In this document: piece by piece, positions 1 to 5,859 of the stretch
How positions within the stretch are numbered: the first letter of the stretch is position 1
How the letters are laid out: each line of letters starts with the position of its first letter
Source of the DNA: Candidatus Hodarchaeota archaeon
GTDB taxonomy: Archaea > Asgardarchaeota > Heimdallarchaeia > Hodarchaeales > Hodarchaeaceae
Assembly: GCA_030589605.1 (NCBI GenBank)
Contig: JAUUVJ010000211.1
Location: forward strand, 1 to 7,095
DNA length: 7,095 nucleotides
Direction of reading: 5' to 3'
Program-made: the position numbers and the translations under genes
The notes under the pieces: model-generated
The model's database searches: none
What the model was told of the DNA's origin: nothing
Seen by the model: the letters and a program-made list of their open reading frames with translations, nothing else

Positions 1-2
1 AG

Positions 3-224
3 GAAATGAAGGAAGGCATTGGTCTTTATGGATTTAAATAAATCGGAGAGGAAAACAAAGCAGTTCTACATTGTAATAATCCATATCCGTGTGATTTTGA
101 CAATGGAATCATTTCAGCAATGGCAAAGCGCTTTGGTTACACATCAAATGTAATCCACGATGATACTCAACCGTGTCGAAAGAAAGGAGCAAATTCTTGT
201 ACATATATAGCTACATGGAAATAA
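3..224 (+). pseudogene. C-terminal fragment of a V4R / heme-NO-binding-like sensor domain, interrupted by an in-frame stop
   Basis: The frame enters from the left edge and ends at TAA 222-224. It reads through one internal TAA at 39-41. On both sides of that stop the translation looks like one continuous protein: EMKEGIGLYGFK before it, IGEENKAVLHCNNPYPCDFD after it, and finally PCRKKGANSCTYIATWK. The NPYPCDFD...GII block, followed by a terminal C-x-K-K-G-x-x-x-C-x-Y, resembles the C-terminal end of small-molecule or heme sensor domains (V4R/4-vinyl-reductase-like or heme-NO-binding-like). I recall that family pattern from memory, and the exact family is uncertain. The first ATG after the stop (near 138) would exclude the NPYPCDFD block, so a shorter intact gene is unlikely. 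A single G-to-T change (GAA to TAA) would explain the stop. Sequencing error and readthrough remain possible. The N-terminal part of the gene lies outside the window. Confidence 0.6.
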
Positions 225-230
225 AATCTG

Positions 231-252
231 CTCTTTCTACTTTTTTTTTCAT
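231..252 (+). terminator. T-rich tract, candidate archaeal intrinsic terminator
   Basis: A pyrimidine-rich stretch containing nine consecutive T (241-249) starts 7 nt after the stop of the sensor-domain fragment. Archaeal RNA polymerase terminates at poly-T tracts without needing a hairpin. Its placement fits the 3' end of that gene. Confidence 0.45.
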
Positions 253-365
253 TTCACGAATACCCCCCCCTCTCTTTGGCCTAACTTCTCCATACATGGA
301 ATCAAAAACTTCCATTAATTGAACATTCCACTGCACTTGACTATGTATAGCAAAGTTTTCGTAGA

Positions 366-764
366 TTATAACCCAAGGGCAATAATAAAAAGACAAAGAC
401 TTCCAATTAATGAAATCGGAGTCATATACATCTTCTCTTGTTTACTTAGAGAAGTAACATTAGCTAGGGTGTTCAATACCAAATAAAAAGCAAAAACCCA
501 TATAGCTAGGTTCACAAGATCAGGAACTGGAAATCCAGTGAGCCATTCCACCTTGAAAGCAACAGCCCCAATAGCCAATATAAAGATGAAGATAGCTAAT
601 CCACTCAAAATTCGATATTTGGTGGGAAGAACAGCTTCTTGGCGTCCCCCATAAGACATTTTACCATAAGGTTTGCCAAGGGCTAATAAAAGTTGAAAAA
701 TACCCATGCCAATGAAAATTATAATTGCTACTCCCGCCGATAGTGTTGAAAGAACCGTAACCAT
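366..764 (-). CDS. small four-helix integral membrane protein, uncharacterised family
   Basis: 132 residues with four predicted membrane segments at about 4-29, 52-71, 82-103 and 113-131. Between segments 1 and 2 is a conserved-looking polar loop, GKPYGKMSYGGRQEAVLPTKYR (about 30-51). After segment 3 comes N-V-T-S-L-S-x-x-E-x-x-x-x-T-P (102-116). The loop order 'LALGxPxGxxxxGGxxxxVLPxxxR ... NxxSxSxxE ... TP' matches, from memory, an unannotated small membrane protein family widespread in bacteria; no biochemical role is known to me. The ATG start is supported by GATGAGG on the minus strand (773-779), 8 nt upstream. The gene is monocistronic here: it converges on the sensor-domain fragment to its left and diverges from the serine hydrolase to its right. 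No catalytic residues are evident, so no function is assigned. Confidence 0.8.
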   Translation of the reverse strand: MVTVLSTLSAGVAIIIFIGMGIFQLLLALGKPYGKMSYGGRQEAVLPTKYRILSGLAIFIFILAIGAVAFKVEWLTGFPVPDLVNLAIWVFAFYLVLNTLANVTSLSKQEKMYMTPISLIGSLCLFIIALGL

Positions 765-916
765 TAATATTTCCTCATCTAATCAGTTGGGAAGAAGTAG
801 TTTTATTTCTTTAGATTACTGATATTAAAAAGAAGTGGTATCACGGAATTTTAATTTCCTAGAACTTGAGAGGTGTTATTCTCCCGTTTCATTAAGTAAA
901 TGTCTTAATCTTTGGT

Positions 917-996
917 AAAAATATAACATTAGGTATTAGATTTCATTCCGCATTCCTAAGTTATTTAATTGCACATAACGATTGTTTCTTTAAAAA
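917..996 (+). promoter_or_regulatory. candidate TATA boxes upstream of the serine hydrolase
   Basis: Two A/T boxes suit archaeal TBP. AAAAATATAA at 917-926 would start transcription near 950 and give a leader of about 65 nt. TTTAAAAA near 989-996 is centred about 24 nt before the ATG at 1017 and would give a leaderless mRNA. No good Shine-Dalgarno sequence precedes 1017, which favours the second. The rest of the 765-1016 gap holds nothing else I recognise. The assignment rests on spacing only. Confidence 0.35.
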
Positions 997-1016
997 CTGT
1001 AATCCTGGATTTAGCA

Positions 1017-2204
1017 ATGAAAAAAAAACACTACTCCCAAATTTTACACTCCTTAATAGTCATTATAGTTATTAATCTAATGTTATCAATATCACTGGGT
1101 CAAGCAACAACTGAAATAATAGGAATGATAAATGACTGGGAGACATCAACCCCAGAAGAACAGGGAATGAATTCAAAGACTTTAGATGTTCTTAAAGAAT
1201 ATATCAAAAAAAACTATTCAGGGATTTATAGTACGGTAATTATTAGAAACGGTTTTCTGGTAGAAGAAGAATATTTTCAATTTTCAGCGACAACTAAAAG
1301 GAATATTTATTCCTGTACAAAATCTTTTATCAGTGCATTGATAGGGGTAGCAATACAAGAAGGAGCTATTGATAGTACAAATAATTCTGTATTAAGTTTT
1401 TTTCCTGACAAAACCTTTGCTAACCTTGATGATAGAAAACAAAATATGACATTGTACCATTTATTGACTATGACATCAGGATTGGAATGGAATGAATTAC
1501 AGGTTGGATACAATGATCAGAATAATTCTCTTTATACAATGTGGGAGGCAAATGACTGGATTCAATATGTATTAGACCAAAAAATGGTCGATGAACCAGG
1601 TAAGATATTCAATTACAACTCAGGTACTTCTCATGTAATGTCAGCAATAATAAATAGAACGACAAACATGAGTACTCTTGAGTTCGCGAAATCTCGTCTT
1701 TTTGATCCATTAGGTATAGAAGATTATTCTTGGCCGACAGACCCGAATGGAACATATAAAGGAGGAGAAGGACTTGAATTGACACCAAGATCACTAGCAA
1801 AACTAGGACAATTGTATTTAAATAATGGTTCATGGAAAGGACAACAAATTGTACCAGAAGAATGGGTAACAATAAGTAGAATTGATCATCGTCCACCAGG
1901 CAATCATTCCTATGGATATGGGTTTCAATGGTGGATTCATCCAGATAGAGATATTTTCTCAGCATGGGGTTATGCAGAACAAAGAGTTATTGTAGTACCA
2001 AAGTACCAGATAATCGCAGTTTTCACTAGTTATATGCCAAATTATGAGGGAGATATTGGAGCTGATTTAGTAGACATGTTCGTTATTCCAGCAACACCTT
2101 CCTCTGAAATCACACTACCTAATAAAACTATTAATCCCTTCCTAGTTACACTCCCTTCCATTCTAATAATGGTTACTTTAAGAAAACATAGAAGAAGCAA
2201 ATAA
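1017..2204 (+). CDS. secreted, probably membrane-anchored serine hydrolase (beta-lactamase / class C PBP fold, S12-type)
   Basis: 395 residues from the ATG at 1017. A TTG at 969 would add 16 residues in front of a good signal peptide, so ATG is preferred. Residues 1-30 form a signal peptide: basic MKKK, hydrophobic core, possible cleavage after LGQA. The catalytic S-x-x-K is S99-C-T-K102 (context IYSCTKS), the second motif is Y200-N-S in FNYNSGTSH, and a W-G-Y-A-E-Q segment (317-322) takes the place of the third motif. This is the PF00144 arrangement seen in esterases, DD-peptidases and NylB-like amidases. The substrate cannot be read from sequence. In relatives I recall, the third motif reads G-Y-G-G-Q, so A320-E321 is a departure. 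The C-terminus has a short hydrophobic stretch (about 374-388) and a basic tail RKHRRSK, typical of archaeal surface proteins anchored from the outside. A CPBP protease gene follows after 84 nt. Confidence 0.88.
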   Translation: MKKKHYSQILHSLIVIIVINLMLSISLGQATTEIIGMINDWETSTPEEQGMNSKTLDVLKEYIKKNYSGIYSTVIIRNGFLVEEEYFQFSATTKRNIYSCTKSFISALIGVAIQEGAIDSTNNSVLSFFPDKTFANLDDRKQNMTLYHLLTMTSGLEWNELQVGYNDQNNSLYTMWEANDWIQYVLDQKMVDEPGKIFNYNSGTSHVMSAIINRTTNMSTLEFAKSRLFDPLGIEDYSWPTDPNGTYKGGEGLELTPRSLAKLGQLYLNNGSWKGQQIVPEEWVTISRIDHRPPGNHSYGYGFQWWIHPDRDIFSAWGYAEQRVIVVPKYQIIAVFTSYMPNYEGDIGADLVDMFVIPATPSSEITLPNKTINPFLVTLPSILIMVTLRKHRRSK

Positions 2205-2288
2205 TTTCTATACTAACAAAATAAGTTTTACACAGAATTACCGTAATAGGACACTTTGACTAGAATAAATATCATTGATGGAATTATT

Positions 2289-3182
2289 ATGTCAGCTGAA
2301 AACGAATCTGAATCTATTCACTTTGAACAACCTCTTCTTTTTGGTTTGGTTTTAACTCTTCTTTATGGTTTAATAGCTTATCTTCCTGAGATTCTTGATC
2401 TTGAAAATGTTCTTTTTGCTGGTAATCTCTCTCCTTTCGCTAGTATTTTCTTCGTTTTTGTTTCTAGATTTACTTTAAGTGGTATTTTATGGATATTACT
2501 TCTTCCGATTGCGTTATACTATATGAAAGGAACCTCTTCTCGAAATTTTGTTTATTCAATTCGTCTTCATCCTAATAAAATGGCTAGTAGAAACATACTA
2601 TTGGGTATAATTGTCAGTTTTTCTTTTTTCATTTGTGTTGTTTTTACTGCGATTCTTCTGGGAGTTTATACATCTAATTTTTCACTATTAGTTTCCCCTG
2701 ATTATGAAAATGGGCTTGGATGGTTTATTTTTATTTTTGCACTCATTCCAGGGATATGGGAGGAGATAGCTTTTCGAGGGATTATTCTTACTTTCTTATT
2801 ATCAAAATATTCAGTAAGAAAAGCATTGATCTTTGATGGTTTGTTGTTTGCACTTTTTCACATCTTTAATTATCTTATTCTGGGTCAAGATTTACTCTCC
2901 GTACTTCTTCAATCTATAGCAGCTATTTTTGTAGGAGTAACATTAGCGTATTTAACTATTAAAACGGGTAGCATTCTTCCTGCTATAATAATCCACTATT
3001 CAATTGATGTTACTCTCTTTATCAGTGGTTTTATTTTTGATTTTAGCAACGATGATTCCACTCTGATTTTTGCTCTTCTTTCTTTAATTGTAATTCCTCC
3101 GTTGCTGATCTATATCTTTACACTAATTTTTGAGAACGATAGTAAAGGTGACACTACTGGTAGTAAAATTCTATCTAATTAG
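2289..3182 (+). CDS. CPBP-family (CAAX-like, Abi) intramembrane glutamic protease
   Basis: 297 residues from ATG 2289. A TTG at 2256 would add 11 residues, but TGATGG lies a suitable distance before the ATG. The protein is strongly hydrophobic, with membrane segments around 14-34, 48-78, 103-126, 144-156, 178-198, 205-225 and 258-282. The three CPBP (PF02517) motifs are present in order: E158-E159-I-A-F-R163, F187-x-x-x-H191 and H236-x-x-x-D240. These residues form the intramembrane active site in the Rce1/CPBP family, so the enzyme is probably active. Known members process prenylated CAAX proteins in eukaryotes, or act in bacteriocin immunity and in membrane-protein cleavage in prokaryotes; the substrate here is unknown. 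The short gap after the serine hydrolase suggests co-transcription. Cleavage of that hydrolase's C-terminal anchor is a possible but untested link. Confidence 0.9.
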   Translation: MSAENESESIHFEQPLLFGLVLTLLYGLIAYLPEILDLENVLFAGNLSPFASIFFVFVSRFTLSGILWILLLPIALYYMKGTSSRNFVYSIRLHPNKMASRNILLGIIVSFSFFICVVFTAILLGVYTSNFSLLVSPDYENGLGWFIFIFALIPGIWEEIAFRGIILTFLLSKYSVRKALIFDGLLFALFHIFNYLILGQDLLSVLLQSIAAIFVGVTLAYLTIKTGSILPAIIIHYSIDVTLFISGFIFDFSNDDSTLIFALLSLIVIPPLLIYIFTLIFENDSKGDTTGSKILSN

Positions 3183-3306
3183 AATCAACTTCGTCTTGAA
3201 TCGAATTTTATTGATGAAAATAATAATATCCAATAGGGGGTGAAGATCTATTAAAAGGATAGAAAGGCCTTGATTTCATTTTTCATTCAAAAATCAAATA
3301 GAAATG

Positions 3307-3338
3307 TCGAAAGAGGTTATAACAATCTTTTTATAACA
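3307..3338 (+). promoter_or_regulatory. vapBC promoter with overlapping inverted-repeat operator
   Basis: TCGAAAGAG (3307-3315) resembles an archaeal BRE. It is followed by GTTATAA (3316-3322), an 8-nt spacer, and TTATAAC (3331-3337). The two arms are exact reverse complements and each is also a TATA-like element. RHH antitoxins commonly bind inverted repeats over their own promoter, so this is a likely VapB/VapBC operator. A start site would fall near 3342-3362, and GGGTGA at 3388-3393 serves as ribosome binding site for ATG 3398. The remainder of the 3183-3397 gap contains no gene I can support. Confidence 0.5.
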
Positions 3339-3397
3339 TAAATTCGCTAGTATCACTGAAATAACATTACGAAAGATATTGATTCTAGGGTGAAAAT

Positions 3398-3634
3398 ATG
3401 ACTAGCATATCAGTTTCTATTGATGAAGAACTTGTAGAGTGGATTGATCAAATGATAAAAGACGGAATCATTAATTCCAGAAGTGAAGCGATACGTGGGG
3501 GAATATATGCTTATATTAAAGAAAAATTAGGTATTAAAACCCGTAAAGAATTGAAAAAGTATTTACAGGAACACCAGAAAGAACCTTTTCAAGATGGAGT
3601 AGAAGTCATTCGATCAGTACGAGGAGAAGAATGA
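3398..3634 (+). CDS. vapB: VapB-type ribbon-helix-helix antitoxin
   Basis: 78 residues. The N-terminus is a ribbon-helix-helix DNA-binding domain: beta strand S3-I-S-V-S-I8, helix A about 10-22 (EELVEWIDQMIKD), turn with N26-S-R-S-E-A, helix B about 29-43. The S-R-S-E-A-I-R signature is typical of archaeal CopG/RHH antitoxins. Residues 44-78 are charged and probably form the tail that wraps the toxin. It should act as a dimer that neutralises the downstream PIN toxin and represses its own promoter. The start is supported by GGGTGA 4 nt upstream. Its stop codon overlaps the toxin start by 4 nt (ATGA), so the two are translationally coupled. Length and layout are normal for the family. Confidence 0.92.
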   Translation: MTSISVSIDEELVEWIDQMIKDGIINSRSEAIRGGIYAYIKEKLGIKTRKELKKYLQEHQKEPFQDGVEVIRSVRGEE

Positions 3635-4116
3635 TGGGGGTATATCTAGATACAAATATTTTTTATAATGCATATTGTCCTGTAGAAAACAACATTCTTG
3701 CTGATTGGTTACTAGATCAATTAACTCCTAGGTTTCAAGGAGTAACCTGCGAGTGGACCATCCTTGAAATGTTCCGAGCTCTGAAAAAGCAAGTCAATCT
3801 TGAAAAAATCGAAGAAAAGGCTGCGAAAATAGCTCTGGATTTCTTCCTTTCTGAACTTGGAGAAATGACTGAAGAAAAAAAACTAAAAATAATCCCTGTA
3901 ACACGTTCCGCGATTATGGCATCTAGAAAACAAATTTTTAACCACAATCTTTATGCAGCTGATGCCTTACATGCAACGATCGCTCTAGCCTCACAGGTTG
4001 AATTGTTTATTACTTTTGATGGAGATTTTCGTGGTAACCTAGAAACTATCCCAATTTTGAATCCAATTGATCCTGAATTCAAAGAAAAAGTCATTATTCT
4101 TCACAACGTTGAATGA
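3631..4116 (+). CDS. vapC: VapC-type PIN-domain ribonuclease toxin
   Basis: 161 residues with a complete PIN active site: D7 in Y-L-D-T-N, E46 in W-T-I-L-E, D111 in A-A-D-A-L-H-A, and D130/D132 in T-F-D-G-D-F. These acidic residues bind Mg/Mn in PIN nucleases. VapC toxins cleave tRNA or rRNA to halt translation, but the RNA target of this one cannot be inferred. Two adjacent ATG codons (3631 and 3634) are possible starts. GAGGAGA at 3621-3627 lies inside the antitoxin gene and suits either. The tail after the last Asp (N-P-I-D-P-E-F-K-E-K) is a little longer than in minimal VapCs. All catalytic positions are intact, so the toxin is predicted to be functional and dependent on the upstream antitoxin. 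Confidence 0.93.
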   Translation: MMGVYLDTNIFYNAYCPVENNILADWLLDQLTPRFQGVTCEWTILEMFRALKKQVNLEKIEEKAAKIALDFFLSELGEMTEEKKLKIIPVTRSAIMASRKQIFNHNLYAADALHATIALASQVELFITFDGDFRGNLETIPILNPIDPEFKEKVIILHNVE

Positions 4117-4123
4117 TCATCAT

Positions 4124-4138
4124 TTTGCTTTCTTTATA
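4124..4138 (+). terminator. T-rich tract after vapC, weak terminator candidate
   Basis: Beginning 8 nt after the vapC stop, the plus strand reads ATTTTGCTTTCTTTA, a U-rich RNA stretch without a hairpin. It is in the expected place for archaeal termination, but in this AT-rich sequence such tracts also occur by chance. Confidence 0.25.
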
Positions 4139-4215
4139 GCAATCAACTTAATTGGAAGCAAATAAATTCTTGAGCTCTTTAGATAGTTTTTAATAACTAG
4201 TAGGGATATATTACA

Positions 4216-4317
4216 TTGAAATTGACTGATAAAAAGAGTTTTTTCGTTAACGATTTTGAATCTTATGGACTTAATGTTCAAGAAAAGTCAGAATCAAATC
4301 AGAGTCAACAGAATTAA
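4216..4317 (+). other. possible 33-residue small reading frame
   Basis: In the 240-nt gap between vapC and the convergent gene, a TTG-initiated frame encodes 33 residues, beginning MKLTDKKSFFVNDFESYGLN and ending in a Q/S/N-rich tail. AGGGA lies 10 nt upstream of the TTG. No in-frame ATG exists, the frame is short, and I recognise no family. It could be a real small protein, a decayed gene end, or chance. The rest of the gap shows nothing else. Confidence 0.15.
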
Positions 4318-4357
4318 AAGCGGGGACTATCGCAGATCAAACTGAAAAGAATAACCG

Positions 4358-5128
4358 TTATTCGAAATCAATTTTAGTTTTTTTCTTCTCGACTTCCTTT
4401 AGAACTTTTTGAGCTGAATGAAGATGATACTTTATTGTTGCTTCATCATATGACGGAGAGGAAGAAGATAAGAGTTGCATAACTCCTGAAATACGGTAAT
4501 TATTCCTTTGTAATGTATCAATCATTTCTCGGTCAATTGAAGGGCAGAGGAATGTGAAATGGATAACATCTTCGAAAGAAAAAACATACCGTTTCCAAAG
4601 ATCAGAGCCTTTAGACAGGTGTTTAATTGTACTTTTTCTCACTTCTTTCCAATTTGAAGAGATTCCTTTTCTCATTTGATCAAGAAGAAAATCCAGTTTA
4701 TGTTCTTCGTTAATCCTTGTTCTGAAGGATGAAATTATAGCCATTGGATAGTAAGTCATATCTTCTTGAAGTAAGAAATATTCTTTCAAAGTCGTAGGAC
4801 TAAGAGTAAAAGGCACCAAGACAAAAAAACCTCGCGTTATTCCTAGAACATCTCCTGTGTTCTCATCTTCAGCCCATATTGTAAATAATCGGGCGCTACG
4901 TGGGTCAATATCAGGAATTTCCTCCGCCCAACCTTGTAAATTGGTGAAATCAATAGCCCAATCGCCAAATTGCTCAAACAAACTTGAAAAATCAATATCA
5001 CGAGTTGGAAAAAATCTACCAAGCACACATTTGATATCAAATTCCATCATCCGCTCGCCATCTAAAGCATTTTGTCGTCCATTGTGAATTATCACATTCA
5101 ATACTTGGTCATTTTTTCTCACAGTCAT
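4358..5128 (-). CDS. hypothetical soluble protein, family not recognised
   Basis: 256 residues from the ATG at 5128. TTG 5137 and GTG 5134 are alternative upstream starts that would add 2-3 residues. The protein has no signal peptide or membrane segment and looks like a mixed alpha/beta cytoplasmic protein. The N-terminal half is rich in acidic and aromatic residues (D-I-D-F, G-D-W-A-I-D-F, W-A-E-E-I-P-D-I-D). The middle has a hydrophobic strand region (R-G-F-F-V-L-V-P-F). The last 30 residues form a charged, probably helical tail ending K-K-K-T-K-I. There are only two cysteines and no obvious catalytic or metal-binding motif. The frame is intact and long, and it is the longest frame over this stretch, so a real gene is likely. 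It stands alone between vapBC, towards which it is transcribed, and the GYD gene. I assign no function. Confidence 0.7.
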   Translation of the reverse strand: MTVRKNDQVLNVIIHNGRQNALDGERMMEFDIKCVLGRFFPTRDIDFSSLFEQFGDWAIDFTNLQGWAEEIPDIDPRSARLFTIWAEDENTGDVLGITRGFFVLVPFTLSPTTLKEYFLLQEDMTYYPMAIISSFRTRINEEHKLDFLLDQMRKGISSNWKEVRKSTIKHLSKGSDLWKRYVFSFEDVIHFTFLCPSIDREMIDTLQRNNYRISGVMQLLSSSSPSYDEATIKYHLHSAQKVLKEVEKKKTKIDFE

Positions 5129-5157
5129 TACCACCAATTAGGATTACTTATAATACA

Positions 5158-5167
5158 TTTAATAAAC
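5158..5167 (-). promoter_or_regulatory. TATA-like box for the 4358-5128 gene
   Basis: On the minus strand TTTATTAAAA lies about 34 nt before the ATG at 5128. It would give a start site roughly 9 nt upstream of that codon. There is no clear Shine-Dalgarno, so a very short or absent leader is plausible. The assignment rests on composition and spacing only. Confidence 0.3.
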
Positions 5168-5224
5168 AAGAAAATATCGAATTTCAAACCTATTATGAAT
5201 ATTTAACTTATATCACTTATCTTC

Positions 5225-5292
5225 AAAAAAGAAAAAAAAATAAAATCATGAAGTGAGCTACCCATTAGAGGAATTATTTTTGGCGTCCTCTA
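5225..5292 (-). terminator. stem-loop plus poly-T terminator downstream of the GYD gene
   Basis: Reading the minus strand after the GYD stop, TAGAGGA and TCCTCTA (plus coordinates 5286-5292 and 5266-5272) form a perfect 7-bp stem with a 13-nt loop. About 20 nt further on is a tract of nearly pure T (5225-5245, broken by C and A). The T tract alone would satisfy archaeal termination; the stem-loop may stabilise the 3' end. Confidence 0.5.
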
Positions 5293-5330
5293 TACTCCTT
5301 GGTAGAAATTAGCGATTTTAATTACCAGAA

Positions 5331-5624
5331 CTACTTTAAATCTTCGACAAACTTAAGGAAATCTGAATAAGGAATAGCGGTCCAACTTTCAGCAACAGTG
5401 GCTCCGGTAGAACGAGAAAGTAGGGATACTTTGGCGGCATCAGCTTCATTATCAGCTTCAAAAATATCTATGAAATCATAAGGGCCTAATATTGCATAAT
5501 GTGAAATCCAGCGAATAGTAGGTACTTTTTCTTTGACTAATTTGTACCATTCTTCTCCTTGTTCTCTACGTTTTTGAAGATCTAGATCATCAAATTTCGT
5601 CGCTAGGATATAACACGGTGACAT
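5331..5624 (-). CDS. GYD-domain protein
   Basis: 97 residues that make up one GYD domain (PF08734-like) and nothing else. The signature segment is Y43-A-I-L-G-P-Y-D-F51, followed by the D-I-F-E-A strand and the helix D-E-A-D-A-A-K. A strand S-T-G-A-T-V-A-E-S-W-T-A-I-P closes the domain. These small proteins have a dimeric alpha/beta-barrel (ferredoxin-like) fold. Their biochemical role is not established to my knowledge, so only the family is named. The size is normal for the family. The ATG at 5624 lies about 25 nt downstream of a TATA-like box, which suggests a leaderless transcript. The nearest neighbour upstream is the MBL-fold remnant and then the methyltransferase; all are on the minus strand. 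Confidence 0.88.
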   Translation of the reverse strand: MSPCYILATKFDDLDLQKRREQGEEWYKLVKEKVPTIRWISHYAILGPYDFIDIFEADNEADAAKVSLLSRSTGATVAESWTAIPYSDFLKFVEDLK

Positions 5625-5644
5625 AGATCAATCCAAGTAAACTA

Positions 5645-5667
5645 AATAAAAAATGTTTCTCTTTCGA
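5645..5667 (-). promoter_or_regulatory. BRE/TATA promoter of the GYD gene
   Basis: On the minus strand TCGAAAGAG (5667-5659) is followed by AAACATTTTTTATTT. The purine-rich part matches an archaeal BRE, and the A/T part sits about 25 nt before the ATG at 5624. The same TCGAAAGAG sequence precedes the vapB TATA region at 3307-3315, which supports its reading as a core promoter element in this genome. Confidence 0.5.
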
Positions 5668-5673
5668 AGTTAG

Positions 5674-5859
5674 TTATTTATTAATCAGTATAGAATTAAA
5701 TAATTTACAATTAACACTTGACACTGAATAGGGATCTAGGTAAACAACTAGATCTCCTGATTTGATTCTGAAACTAGCTTTTCTTATCCAGGTAACATTA
5801 ACCCCGTGATAGTAAAGAAATTTATCATTAATAATTTCTTGACCATCAACAACGATATT
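5674..5859 (-). pseudogene. N-terminal remnant of a UlaG-like MBL-fold metal-dependent hydrolase
   Basis: Immediately after the methyltransferase stop, and in the same frame, 61 codons stay open to a TAA at 5674-5676. The translation contains YYHGVNVTWIRKASFRIK and then SGDLVVYLDPYSV. In UlaG/YtkL-like metallo-beta-lactamase-fold proteins, as I recall them, the N-terminus reads '(V/I)TWLGHASFRI...(V/I)YIDP', so the match is close but the usual G-H is replaced by R-K. The fragment has no in-frame ATG, GTG or TTG start. It ends about 10 residues after the D-P-Y, before the T-H-x-H-x-D-H metal-binding motif every active member needs; the following DNA does not supply it. This is best read as a decayed gene. 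An alternative is a former fusion to, or readthrough extension of, the methyltransferase. Confidence 0.6.

Noticed and set aside
263..270. Run of eight C as a possible phase-variable tract
   Set aside because: It lies in no supported gene or promoter, so slippage would have no evident consequence. It may also be a spot for sequencing error.
211..396. 61-residue minus-strand reading frame between the membrane protein and the left-edge fragment
   Set aside because: It overlaps the membrane protein gene by 31 nt and the end of the sensor fragment, uses the G8 and A9 complements as Gly and Lys codons, and resembles no family.
969..1016. TTG-initiated 16-residue N-terminal extension of the serine hydrolase
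   Set aside because: It would place extra sequence in front of a well-formed signal peptide starting at the ATG at 1017.
1609..1965. 118-residue minus-strand reading frame
   Set aside because: It lies wholly inside the serine hydrolase on the opposite strand. Its Leu-rich translation is a by-product of the coding bias of the real gene.
3271..3291. TTTTT-CATTC-AAAAA hairpin after the CPBP protease gene
   Set aside because: A purely A/T stem of five pairs is expected by chance here, and it lies about 90 nt from the stop codon without a following T tract.
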